Shown: positions 36,149 through 45,169 of the stretch, in pieces
Numbering within the stretch: the stretch's first letter is position 1
Layout of the letters: each line of letters starts with the position of its first letter
Assembly: GCA_041399155.1 (NCBI GenBank)
Contig: JAWKTI010000001.1
Location: 2,170,001-2,234,000 of the forward strand
From: Zavarzinella sp.
GTDB taxonomy: Bacteria; Planctomycetota; Planctomycetia; Gemmatales; Gemmataceae
Length of the DNA: 64,000 nt
Reading direction: 5' to 3'
Notes under the pieces: model-generated
What the model saw: only the letters and a program-made list of their open reading frames with translations
What the model was told of the DNA's origin: nothing
The model's database searches: none
Position numbers and translations under genes: made by a program

Positions 36149-37759
36149 TCACGCAGGCAGTTCACTGGTTTTGCCGTTTCGCAAGCTGGATTCTTTTTCG
36201 GTGCGATCCACTATCGTCAATCCGTGGGAAATAGCGTTCCCTGTCGCACGTTCTGGCACATCGTCGGAATCGACTAAAGTTTCCGATTCGACAACTGCAA
36301 GTTGCTCTTCATTCCAGAAGCAGCGTAATGCCACCTGACCACACCGTTCCTGAAATTGGGCAGGTGTTTCTTCCAGGTCTGGATAGCGGTCAATAAATTC
36401 CAGCATCTGCTGTAATGCTGCTGCATATTCACCGAGTATCTTGTGGGCCATCAACCGTTTATCCCCCACTTCCATGTAGGACAGTTCTACGGCCTTATCC
36501 ACCCGACCAGGTCGTGTCGAAATAAACTCGGTGCTACCATCCGGCAACTTTCTTGGCTGACCCAGTGCGGGGTCGATCTTGCTCAGATCATTGGTAGTAA
36601 TGATGGTAAAGATCCCATCCGTGCGTTCTACACCATCGAGACAATTCAGCAAACAATCAAACGTCAGTGGTGTAAACATCCCCTTGTCTTTGTTCTCTTT
36701 GCCAGAATCTGCCGATGACTTGTTATCTGAAAAGAACATCGGCATCATACTGGTTTTCCTCGAAACGTTTTCACGACCATGAAAGACATTGTCGATATCT
36801 TCAATCAGTGCAATACATGGGATATTGACCTGCATTTCCCGCCAGGATTTCATCAGTTCGTGGTTGGACATTTCCGCAAGATTGAACACATAAATCGGCA
36901 TGTTCAGGTCTTCGGCAAATGCCCGTGCCAGTGCGGTTTTACCCGTTCCGGGTGGGCCATACAGCAACCAACCCCTCTTCCACGGAATCCCTTTGTTCAA
37001 ATACCAATCACGGTTATTTCGCCATAATTCAATTTCTCGAATCAATTGCTTCACCCGTTGCGGGAAAATCAGGTTTTCCAGGGCACTGCCTTCAGTCAGC
37101 CGGAACTTCCCCAGTTCATCAGGCGTTATTCCCAATAACCGGTAGTAGCCCTGCTGGTACCACGCCAGGCCATTGGTGCCATTCTGGTGCCGATGGTTCT
37201 CTTCATCGCCACGTTTTGGCACATAATGAATGACAAAGCGAGAATTTTTCTGCGATGCCTGCTGGTCATTATCCCAGCTTTGTTGATTGCAGGCGTTACA
37301 AGCATTCAGCAACAGTTGTTCCACATCCACTGTGCCGCGCACAAAGGTCAATGTGCTGTAAATTTTGGTAATTTCATCATCCCCACCTGATTCGTTTTTG
37401 GTTTTTCCGTTCGCTTTTGATTCTACTGTGTTGGAAAAATAGAACGGAATCCAACCATGCCAGAAGATCATACTGCGGTTACCGAACTGTTCATATGCAA
37501 CCAGGCCATACCGCCCATCGCGTCGGTGGGCATGCCACGCACCAAACATCCGATCGTACGTGCGAGATCGCTTCTTATTGGTCACCAGATAAGCAACCAA
37601 CGCGTTGTGGGCAAACTCGGTGGGGATTTCTGCCTGCTGCACAAATAAACTGCAGATGCGCCAGATAACCCCCTTAATCTTCGTCCAAAAACTGGCAACA
37701 ACGCCCAAAGCGGCCCCACCTGCTAGTAACTTCCACATGTCATCCATCGTGTTATCCAT
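36149..37759 (-). CDS. BCS1-like membrane AAA+ ATPase
   Basis: 536 residues. An N-terminal hydrophobic segment (about 10-26) precedes a BCS1-type middle domain and one AAA module: Walker A GPPGTGKT (268-275), Walker B IALIEDID (316-323), FDCLLNCLDG and ISTRPGRVDKAVEL. This matches the BCS1 subfamily, whose mitochondrial member moves folded Rieske protein across the inner membrane; bacterial members are of unknown role. The C-terminal tail (from ~495) is polar. Ends 3 bp from the sulfatase (convergent). On the same strand as the AAA+ gene at 38208 but separated by 448 bp. Confidence 0.85.
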   Translation of the reverse strand: MDNTMDDMWKLLAGGAALGVVASFWTKIKGVIWRICSLFVQQAEIPTEFAHNALVAYLVTNKKRSRTYDRMFGAWHAHRRDGRYGLVAYEQFGNRSMIFWHGWIPFYFSNTVESKANGKTKNESGGDDEITKIYSTLTFVRGTVDVEQLLLNACNACNQQSWDNDQQASQKNSRFVIHYVPKRGDEENHRHQNGTNGLAWYQQGYYRLLGITPDELGKFRLTEGSALENLIFPQRVKQLIREIELWRNNRDWYLNKGIPWKRGWLLYGPPGTGKTALARAFAEDLNMPIYVFNLAEMSNHELMKSWREMQVNIPCIALIEDIDNVFHGRENVSRKTSMMPMFFSDNKSSADSGKENKDKGMFTPLTFDCLLNCLDGVERTDGIFTIITTNDLSKIDPALGQPRKLPDGSTEFISTRPGRVDKAVELSYMEVGDKRLMAHKILGEYAAALQQMLEFIDRYPDLEETPAQFQERCGQVALRCFWNEEQLAVVESETLVDSDDVPERATGNAISHGLTIVDRTEKESSLRNGKTSELPA

Positions 37760-38207
37760 TTAATCTGAGAAAATTATTGAGTCGGGAAAATGTTCTGATT
37801 CTAAGTGAACTGTCAAGTACCATACTTAACGGAGAATGGAAGTACGATGTTGGTTCAGGTTTTTTTGAAATATTTTCTGCAGAATTTTCTCTGAATTGTG
37901 GCAGCAGAAATCAGCATAGAAAATATGGGATCGCTCTCATATTTATTGGTTTTAGCCCCAGTTCAGCCAAGAGGTGATCGCGATTTTGCAAAAATTCACA
38001 AAATATTTTCTGCCGCTGCAACACCTTGCTGGGGAATTACTTATGACGATCGGTTCGATGAATTTTTGGAGAGTTTTGCAAAAAAATGAGCAGTTTGAGA
38101 ATAGACGAGGATATATTAATATAAGTGAACTATTTAACAGTATTTGTTCACTTGATATGGCACATAAAGAAAATCCTCTAAACCTTAGAGTGCTTCCATG
38201 ATTCGAT
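37760..38207. other. Long intergenic gap, no gene seen
   Basis: AT-rich, between two minus-strand AAA+ genes. It holds AAGTGAAC (38123-38130) and its inverse GTTCACTT (38146-38153), an 8-bp stem with 15-nt loop that could end the 38208 transcript, next to a TATATTAATATA palindrome (38112-38123). A second copy of AAGTGAAC lies at 37803-37810. Short ORFs here look like chance. Confidence 0.5.
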
Positions 38208-39623
38208 TTATATCTGATAAAACATATTCCCGTGACGCGTGGAGCGGGAAATTCGATCAGTGGCGTACAAACCTGCGAGTACAAATTCTACGCACGCTGC
38301 ACGCATGCCGGGGTGATCCGCACGGTTGAGCTCAAATGCCTTTTCCCAGGCCTGGGGCACCTTTTTCAATCGTTCAACATAACTGGCAGAAGGAAGCGTA
38401 TCGCCCACTTCAACCTTCACGCCTTTCGAGAACAGTTCGGAAATGGCTTCCAAGCCGTGGCTTTCGACATATTCTTCAAAGACGTTGGCAATTGCTTCGG
38501 CGATGATTGCTTCCAGCACCTGGTTTTCAGACATCTGCGTGGTGCCCATGAGATCCAGTTCCAGCTTGCCCAGCGACGAGGTGGGCAAATGGCCTAGATC
38601 ACTGATCCGGGGCACAGCCGGCTTTTCCTGGTGCAATATGCCACGTCTTCGTGCTGAAGCCACCATGGTGCGATAATTCGCCAGACTGAAACGGGCACTG
38701 ACTCCAGACTGATGATCGACATATTTCGACTTGCGGGCACAAATCGTAATCTGTTCGATCACCTGCTGCATGAAGTACGGCACGTGCACGGGGTACTCAC
38801 CTTCCAGATCGAGGTGGGACTCCTGCACCATGATCTGAATACCCAGATCTCGATCTTTGGGATAATGCGTCTGTATCAGCGAACCAATACGATCTTTCAA
38901 CTGGGGGATCACCTTTCCGGAACGATTGTAAGTGGCTGGGTTCGCGGAAAACAGAATCAGTATGTCGAGATCGAACTGGATGGGATAGCCACGGATCTGG
39001 ACATCCCGTTCTTCGAGGATATTGAACAGCCCCACCTGGATCAGTTCATCCAGTTCCGGGATTTCGTTCATGGCAAAGATTCCACGGTGCATCCGCGGGA
39101 TCAAACCAAAGTGCAGCGATTCTTCCAGCGACATGCTGGTGCCTGCTGCCAGTTTGGCAGGATCGAGTTCGCCAATAATGTCTGCAAACTTGGTGCCCGG
39201 TGCCAGGCGTTCTGCATAACGATCTTTCCTTGCCCACCAGGCAATGGGGATATCTTTAGGATCGGTATTTTGAATCAGGCGTTTTCCCGCAGAAGTAATC
39301 GGCTTCAGAGGGTCTTCTTTTACAGGAGAATCAGGAATGTTCAGATAAGGAATTTCCGGGTCGAGAAATCGAACTAATGACCGCATCAGGCGGCTCTTCC
39401 CCTGCCCTTTTTCGCCCAGGAATAGCATGTCGTGCCCGGCAAGCATGGCAATAGAAATTTCCGGAATGACGGTGTTTTCATAGCCCACCATTCCCGGAAA
39501 CATTTCTTCCTGCTGGGCCATGCACCGGATGAAGTTGCTCCTCACCTCATCTTTGATCGAGCGGGATTGCCAACCTGTTGCCAGCAGGTCATGTAATGTG
39601 GTGGGTTTCGAAATCTGGTTCAA
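38208..39623 (-). CDS. MoxR/Mg-chelatase-like AAA+ ATPase
   Basis: 471 residues; TTG start with AAGGA eight bases upstream. One AAA module: Walker A GEKGQGKS (70-77), Walker-B position [14 protein letters not shown] (Asn where Asp is usual), sensor-I-like [13 protein letters not shown], and [22 protein letters not shown]. The pattern fits the Mg-chelatase ChlI/sigma-54-interacting-like MoxR group. These usually work with a von Willebrand factor A protein, but none is adjacent. Helical C-terminal third with no recognised domain. The upstream gene is Pnkp, 71 bp away on the same strand. Confidence 0.82.
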   Translation of the reverse strand: MNQISKPTTLHDLLATGWQSRSIKDEVRSNFIRCMAQQEEMFPGMVGYENTVIPEISIAMLAGHDMLFLGEKGQGKSRLMRSLVRFLDPEIPYLNIPDSPVKEDPLKPITSAGKRLIQNTDPKDIPIAWWARKDRYAERLAPGTKFADIIGELDPAKLAAGTSMSLEESLHFGLIPRMHRGIFAMNEIPELDELIQVGLFNILEERDVQIRGYPIQFDLDILILFSANPATYNRSGKVIPQLKDRIGSLIQTHYPKDRDLGIQIMVQESHLDLEGEYPVHVPYFMQQVIEQITICARKSKYVDHQSGVSARFSLANYRTMVASARRRGILHQEKPAVPRISDLGHLPTSSLGKLELDLMGTTQMSENQVLEAIIAEAIANVFEEYVESHGLEAISELFSKGVKVEVGDTLPSASYVERLKKVPQAWEKAFELNRADHPGMRAACVEFVLAGLYATDRISRSTRHGNMFYQI

Positions 39624-39694
39624 TGGTCAATCCTTGCAACGATGGTGATAAGGTAATTTTAGACGAAACTACGAAGAAAATGCCAACGAAACGA

Positions 39695-42244
39695 TCAAGG
39701 ACTGAAGACGGGTTCACTTTCCAGTGCCAGCACCCCAAAAGCACATTGCAATACCATGCGGTGTGGCTCTCTGTTCACAAAGTGATGAAGTCCTTGAATC
39801 CCAAGTGCATATTCGCGCAAGGCAAGCCCATGTTTGCGGGTATTCGTGCGTTCGCGTAATCTGGCGAGTAAGTGCGGCAGAGTATATTCCGGACCAAAAA
39901 TTAACCGCAGATACTCTCGCCCACGTACTTTCATGGCGGGTTGTACGGCTTTACCCTGCGTAGTCTCAACAGGATCGAGTGGCTTGACAACCATTCCTTC
40001 GTTTCCTGCGTTGGTTATTCCCAACCACCATTGGGTGCCTGAAGCACAGGATTCCGGCTGAGATGTGTCTACCACAATGTATTGTGTACGCTGCAATAAA
40101 TCTTCCTGCTGACAGACAAGATTTTCTAAGGTGTCCATCTGCCACTGGTGCGAGTGGGCATCGTACACCTGGTTTTCACCCGCCAGAATTTGAAAGGGTG
40201 CAAAACGGATATCACTCTCTGTTACAGTAGGAGAAATGAAATGTTGCAATGATCGCTGGTATTGTTCGAGGCATTCCAGGCGAGCCGTCATGGCCTGTCG
40301 AAAATCATGTAACCGATCATCGGTTTGATTGCGAATCCCCGTCTGCAATTGATGCAAAGCATGGTAGCCCGCCGCACCCGTCTGCAGATATTGGGTGCGA
40401 ATCAGCTCATCTGCTTTGTAGCCCCAGGGGAGTAGTTCGCCATCAATACATAACCAATCAGTTTTTAACTGCTCCCACAGTAGAGATTGATCCAGTGCCA
40501 GCCGCAAACGTGCCAGAAACTTACGTTCGGTACGTTCATCACGAAAAAATCGCTTTCCAGTTCGTGTATAGGCAATCCCACCGTGGGAATCCGGAATGCC
40601 GAACCGCGTTTGAATCACTTCCGGTGAACGTGCAACGACCACAATGCACCGCGAGCCCATGTGTTTGGTCTGGCACATCAATTGTCGCACACCATGGCGG
40701 GCAAAGTACGCGAATGCTTCTTCGGGATGTTCTAGAAAATCCCCCACCTGGGAAACATGGACATGAGCCATCGTCGGTGGCACATAAATCAGCCAGCGTG
40801 GATCGAACGGCAACCCGCAGATCAATTCCAGCGCAGCGGCAGATTGATGCTCGCGAATGGTGACATTCCCCAGAAAATTCGTGGGAACGACTAGCTTGCC
40901 GGAAAAATCCTTGATATTCAGAGTTTCCACCCCACTGATCGGCAGTGGGGGCACAGACTCTGAAGATTCCGCAGGGATGAAAGGCCGTCTTGTGGGTGCG
41001 TAAGCAGCCAAGGCAGGCACGCTGCTCAGTTCATTCTCCGGGTAGCGCAGTGCTGTTAATTTGCCACCGAAAACGCACCCGTTATCGATGCAAATCGTGT
41101 TATTGTGCCAGGTGGAGTTCCAGCACGGTGTGTGACCGTAAACAACTTTCGCACGCCCACGGTAATTGGCCGCCCAGTCAAGGCGAACTGGCAAACCGTA
41201 CTGATCGCTTTCATTGGTAGTATCGCCAAAAATGCAGAAAGCGCGAATTTTTTCAGACACTCGCCCGTGGTATTCTTCTTTCATCCCCGCGTGGGCAACG
41301 ACCAGTTTTCCCTGATCGAAAATCAGATGCAGAGGCAATGATTGGAGAAACTCAACCACTTGTTGTCGAAATTCAGGCGATTGGATTTCGAGTTGCTCCA
41401 AAGATTGCTGCAGACCATGGCTGATGGATACATTACTGCCTTGCAGTTTCCGGAGAAGCTTGTCATCGTGATTACCACGCACGCAAAAGATGTTGCCCTG
41501 TGCAACACCGCACATGACCAGGTGTAGCACTTCTGGCGTTGCTGGACCACGATCGACCAGATCGCCCACAAAAATCAAACGTCGGCCTTGCGGGTGGGAG
41601 ATTTGAATCGGCTGTGGGAATATTCCCTGAACTTCGTACCCAAGGTGGTGCAACAGTTGCAATAGCTCCTGGTAGCACCCATGGACATCGCCAATCAGAT
41701 CGAATGGTCCGGTGCATTCCCGCTGATTGTGCTTCATCCGCTCACGAATCAGTTGCACTGCATTGATTTCATCGATCGAACGCAGCCGCAAAATTCGATG
41801 AAAACCTTCGGTGTCCATTTTGGGTTGAAACCGCTGCTGCAGCTTCACCTGAGAAGTAATGACACGTTCGGGTACTGGTCGTGCACGAAGATTGTTTTGC
41901 TCTCGACAGATTTTTTCAGGTAGTTCAAAGGTAATTGCCACCACCGGAGTATGCTGGGAACGGGCTAATTGAACAAAATCATGCCGCATTTCGGGCTGTA
42001 GATTCGTGGCGTCAATGACTGTCAATCGCAGCCACTTCAGGCGGGTTTCAGCGATTTGCCGCAGATGATGAAATGCCTCTGCAGATACCTGCTGGTTCGC
42101 AGGATCATCAGTCAGTAATTCGCGAAAAAAGTCGGAACTCAGCACTTCACTGGCACGAAAATGCTTCGCTGCAAATGTTGATTTGCCGGAACCAGAAGGG
42201 CCAACTAGGAGTATTAGACAAAATTCCGGCACTTGAAGTAACAT
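39695..42244 (-). CDS. pnkp: RNA-repair polynucleotide kinase-phosphatase-ligase (bacterial Pnkp)
   Basis: 849 residues, three modules in the order of Clostridium Pnkp. Kinase: P-loop GPSGSGKST (15-23). Metallophosphoesterase: GDVHGC (185-190), GDLVDRGP (227-234), GNHD (257-260), VAHAGM and GHTP. Ligase/adenylyltransferase: TKHMGSR with the nucleophile lysine near 527, ending in MKVRGREYLRLIFGPEYT. The enzyme heals and seals broken RNA ends; its usual partner Hen1 methylates the 3' end before sealing. No Hen1 gene lies in this window. ATG 42244; divergent from aldose epimerase. Confidence 0.93.
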   Translation of the reverse strand: MLLQVPEFCLILLVGPSGSGKSTFAAKHFRASEVLSSDFFRELLTDDPANQQVSAEAFHHLRQIAETRLKWLRLTVIDATNLQPEMRHDFVQLARSQHTPVVAITFELPEKICREQNNLRARPVPERVITSQVKLQQRFQPKMDTEGFHRILRLRSIDEINAVQLIRERMKHNQRECTGPFDLIGDVHGCYQELLQLLHHLGYEVQGIFPQPIQISHPQGRRLIFVGDLVDRGPATPEVLHLVMCGVAQGNIFCVRGNHDDKLLRKLQGSNVSISHGLQQSLEQLEIQSPEFRQQVVEFLQSLPLHLIFDQGKLVVAHAGMKEEYHGRVSEKIRAFCIFGDTTNESDQYGLPVRLDWAANYRGRAKVVYGHTPCWNSTWHNNTICIDNGCVFGGKLTALRYPENELSSVPALAAYAPTRRPFIPAESSESVPPLPISGVETLNIKDFSGKLVVPTNFLGNVTIREHQSAAALELICGLPFDPRWLIYVPPTMAHVHVSQVGDFLEHPEEAFAYFARHGVRQLMCQTKHMGSRCIVVVARSPEVIQTRFGIPDSHGGIAYTRTGKRFFRDERTERKFLARLRLALDQSLLWEQLKTDWLCIDGELLPWGYKADELIRTQYLQTGAAGYHALHQLQTGIRNQTDDRLHDFRQAMTARLECLEQYQRSLQHFISPTVTESDIRFAPFQILAGENQVYDAHSHQWQMDTLENLVCQQEDLLQRTQYIVVDTSQPESCASGTQWWLGITNAGNEGMVVKPLDPVETTQGKAVQPAMKVRGREYLRLIFGPEYTLPHLLARLRERTNTRKHGLALREYALGIQGLHHFVNREPHRMVLQCAFGVLALESEPVFSP

Positions 42245-42375
42245 GGATCAGTATTCCATAGGGTTTGAGCAGCACGCCCCAGCATAGACATTCTACATCA
42301 TCGAAAGTTCGTTACTAGAATACACTCCAGTGGCGTCCGGAAGGTATTTCTCAAACTTTAATAGAAAGGACAACA

Positions 42376-43479
42376 ATGCGTAACCTCTTCCTTGGTCTTG
42401 GATTTCTTACCACCTTGCAATTGGCAAGTGCAGCACCCGGTGTCAGCATCAAGCCGTATGGCACTCTGGATGATGGCACAAAAATTAATGAATATGTGCT
42501 GCAAAACGGCACCGATGCCAGAATTCATGTGATCAATTACGGTGGGATCATTACCCAGATCCATGTGCCGGACAAAAATGGCAAGTATGCTGATGTGGCA
42601 TTAGGATGTTCTTCACTGAAAGATTATGTGGAAGGTCATCCTTATTTTGGTGCGATTGTTGGCCGAGTAGCTAACCGCACTGCGAATGCCAAATTTTCGC
42701 TGAATGGCAAAGATTATCAATTGTTTGCCAACAATGGCCCCCACCACCTTCATGGTGGCAAGAAAGGTTTCGATAAGGTTGTCTGGGACATCACGGTTCC
42801 AGACAAGACCAAACCAGTTCTCGTATTGAAGTATACCAGTAAGGATGGTGAAGAAGGCTATCCGGGCAATCTGTCAATTCAAGTCACTTACACCCTGGAT
42901 GACAAAAACGCAATCCACTGCGAGTATTCCGCTACAACTGATAAGGCAACTCCGGTGAACCTTACCCAGCATAGTTATTTTAACCTGGCAGGACACGATC
43001 AAGGTACCATTCTCGACCACGTGCTGCAATTGAACGCACCGGAATTTACCCGAAGTGACAAAACTATGATTCCCACAGGAGTGATTGCGCCTGTGAAAGG
43101 AACCCCGTTCGACTTCACTACCCCCACGGTGATTGGCAAGCGGTTCAAACAACTTGAAGGAGAGCCATTGGGTTACGACTTGAACTTTGTTCTGGTTGCT
43201 GGCAGAGAACTGAAACTGGCTGCTGTTGTTATGGAGCCAAAATCGGGACGCACACTGACTGTTTCCACCACTGAACCAGGGTTGCAGTTTTACACAGGCA
43301 ACTTTCTGGATGGTAAACAAAAAGGGAAAGGCCTTCTTTACAAGCAATATTCTGGGTTCTGTCTGGAAGCACAGCACTATCCCGATTCAGCAAATCAGAA
43401 AAGCTTCCCAAGTATCATTCTGAAGCCGGGTGAAAAGTATCAGCAACACACGGTTTATCAATTTGGTGTGGCTAAGTAA
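42376..43479 (+). CDS. Aldose 1-epimerase, secreted
   Basis: 367 residues with a signal peptide (MRNLFLGLGFLTTLQLASA), so it acts outside the cytoplasm. It interconverts alpha and beta anomers of aldoses. Family signatures: INYGGIITQIHVPDKNGK, YFGAIVGRVANR, NNGPHHLHGGKKGFDKVVW (His), NLTQHSYFNLAG (catalytic His) and FCLEAQHYPDS (catalytic Glu). AAAGGA upstream of the ATG. Single gene; divergent from Pnkp, convergent with pyrK. Confidence 0.94.
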   Translation: MRNLFLGLGFLTTLQLASAAPGVSIKPYGTLDDGTKINEYVLQNGTDARIHVINYGGIITQIHVPDKNGKYADVALGCSSLKDYVEGHPYFGAIVGRVANRTANAKFSLNGKDYQLFANNGPHHLHGGKKGFDKVVWDITVPDKTKPVLVLKYTSKDGEEGYPGNLSIQVTYTLDDKNAIHCEYSATTDKATPVNLTQHSYFNLAGHDQGTILDHVLQLNAPEFTRSDKTMIPTGVIAPVKGTPFDFTTPTVIGKRFKQLEGEPLGYDLNFVLVAGRELKLAAVVMEPKSGRTLTVSTTEPGLQFYTGNFLDGKQKGKGLLYKQYSGFCLEAQHYPDSANQKSFPSIILKPGEKYQQHTVYQFGVAK

Positions 43480-43489
43480 TTAGTGAAAA

Positions 43490-44323
43490 TTAATGAGTTT
43501 TGCCTGGAAGGACCAACTGGTCTGCCCGGAACACTGGCCCATCAACGCATACACGTTGATAATCCCACCCTGTGGCAGTTTTCACCTGGGTCACACAACT
43601 GAAACATACACCAAAGCCACAGGCCATTGGTGTTTCCAAAGATACATAGCATTCCTGGTTTCTGGTATTGGCATACCCAATCAGTGCGTGCAGCATCGGT
43701 TCTGGCCCACAGCCCACCAGTAAACCCTCTGGTTGCTGCTGAGCAAGAATTTCGGTCACCCTGCCTGTAGTGCCACTGGAGCCATCGTCCGTAGCCAAAT
43801 GCACTTCACAACCGGCATTCTGAAAATCGTTGATGCCGGCTGCATAAGCTGCCGTACGAACGCCGTAATATAACCGCACTGCGGATGTATATTGCTGGCG
43901 TTGCCTGCCTGCGTATGCTTTTTGGCCCAGTAATTCATTGGCATATGCAAGAAAAGGGGTCTGCCCAATCCCTCCCGCAACGCAGTTGACGACTGACCAA
44001 GCCTGGGACAGAGGAAAGCCCTTACCAAGCGGCCCCCAGATTTCCAGGTTATTCCCCGGCTGCAGGTGGGTCATTTTCTCGGTTATTTTACCCACAACCA
44101 GATAGACAATATCAATCGCAAAATAACTGCCTGTATCATCTGCAATACAGTCATACAACGCAAACGGTCGTCCCAGTAATGGGTCGGTACTGTCAGGAAG
44201 ACGCACCATGACAAACTGGCCTGGGCTGATCTGCTGGGCAATGGTAGGGCAGATTAACCGAATTTGCCATGTTCTTTCCGCAATTTGCCTGTTCCATACC
44301 ACGGGAGCTTGCAGTGCATGCAT
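43490..44323 (-). CDS. pyrK: Dihydroorotate dehydrogenase electron-transfer subunit
   Basis: 277 residues, ferredoxin-reductase-like. FAD-binding region with GRPFALYDC, NAD region NCVAGGIGQTPFLAYA, CGPEPMLHAL, then the [2Fe-2S] cluster cysteines in MACGFGVCFSC and the following RVCVDGP. In PyrK these carry electrons between class 1B dihydroorotate dehydrogenase and NAD+ (pyrimidine synthesis). No pyrD lies adjacent. It follows rluB by 3 bp on the same strand, so they are co-transcribed. Confidence 0.9.
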   Translation of the reverse strand: MHALQAPVVWNRQIAERTWQIRLICPTIAQQISPGQFVMVRLPDSTDPLLGRPFALYDCIADDTGSYFAIDIVYLVVGKITEKMTHLQPGNNLEIWGPLGKGFPLSQAWSVVNCVAGGIGQTPFLAYANELLGQKAYAGRQRQQYTSAVRLYYGVRTAAYAAGINDFQNAGCEVHLATDDGSSGTTGRVTEILAQQQPEGLLVGCGPEPMLHALIGYANTRNQECYVSLETPMACGFGVCFSCVTQVKTATGWDYQRVCVDGPVFRADQLVLPGKTH

Positions 44324-44326
44324 TGG

Positions 44327-45112
44327 TTACTTTTCCTGCTTGCTGGCCTTTGGCTTTGCTGCTGGAACTTTCTGTGCAGCAGCAGTGCGTTTCATCTCGA
44401 CAGCCTTGCGTAAGAATTCAATTTCGTGCAACGCTAATTTTCTCGATTTTCCTTTTGCCAGTCGATCGAGTCGGATCGGACCGATTGCTACCCGTTTCAG
44501 CCGCACCACCTTGTGTTTCAGGCGAGCAAGCATTCGGCGAATTTCTCGATTTTTCCCTTCTGCCAGCACAATTCGAATCCACGTGCTGTTCCCCTGGGAC
44601 TTAATTTTTCGAACAAACTTTGCTTTTACCCGGCCATCACTCAACCAGATACCCGTGGTCAACTGCTGTAAATCTGCAGAATCTGGATTCCCGGCCACCT
44701 GTACTTCGTAGGTTTTTTCAATGCCATACTTCGGGTGCATCAATTGCTGTGCCAGATCTCCATCGTTGGTGAGCAGCAATAACCCTTCGGAATCCTCATC
44801 CAACCGCCCCACAGTATATACTCGTTGCACAACGTGGGGAATGAGGTCCAGTGCCAGTGGTCTGCCATCAGGATCATGATTGCTGCAGATATATCCCGGG
44901 GGCTTATTGACTACCCAATAGACATGTTTTTCCAGTTTAATCGGATGATCGTCCAACGACACCTGATCCGTGGTATCATCCACCTGGCTTGTGAGGTCTT
45001 TGGTAATTTCACCGTTGATTCGCACCCGCCCACGGATAATCATCTCATCACACTGACGACGAGAGCCACATCCCGCATGGGCAAGAAACTTATTGATACG
45101 CAACATTGTCAT
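44327..45112 (-). CDS. rluB: Pseudouridine synthase, RsuA/RluB family
   Basis: 261 residues. N-terminal S4 RNA-binding domain (RINKFLAHAGCGSRRQCDEMI), then the pseudouridine synthase fold with the catalytic Asp in VGRLDEDSEGLLLLTNDG, and EGKNREIRRMLARL, typical of RsuA/RluB/E/F. The C-terminal tail is basic Lys/Ala-rich (QKVPAAKPKASKQEK). It isomerises a uridine in rRNA; the exact site (RluB-like, 23S) is a likely guess. Second gene of a probable transcript with the Lon-like gene upstream (57 bp away) and pyrK downstream. Confidence 0.92.
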   Translation of the reverse strand: MTMLRINKFLAHAGCGSRRQCDEMIIRGRVRINGEITKDLTSQVDDTTDQVSLDDHPIKLEKHVYWVVNKPPGYICSNHDPDGRPLALDLIPHVVQRVYTVGRLDEDSEGLLLLTNDGDLAQQLMHPKYGIEKTYEVQVAGNPDSADLQQLTTGIWLSDGRVKAKFVRKIKSQGNSTWIRIVLAEGKNREIRRMLARLKHKVVRLKRVAIGPIRLDRLAKGKSRKLALHEIEFLRKAVEMKRTAAAQKVPAAKPKASKQEK

Positions 45113-45121
45113 CTGATTCTC

Positions 45122-45139
45122 ACTTCGAATTTTCGAAGT
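45122..45139. repeat. Short perfect inverted repeat between Lon-like gene and rluB
   Basis: ACTTCGAATTTTCGAAGT can fold as a 7-bp stem with a 4-base loop. It lies between the BrxL/Lon-like stop (45170) and the rluB start (45112). No U-run follows on either strand, so processing or weak attenuation is more likely than a full terminator. Confidence 0.4.
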
Positions 45140-45169
45140 TTGTTAATTGTTCTTCGAGTTGTTGTTTAA

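Noticed and set aside
37777..38089. Short plus-strand ORFs between the AAA+ genes
   Set aside because: AT-rich, no Shine-Dalgarno, no domain-like pattern; likely chance.
40249..40863. 204-codon plus-strand ORF
   Set aside because: Shadow of the Pnkp gene.
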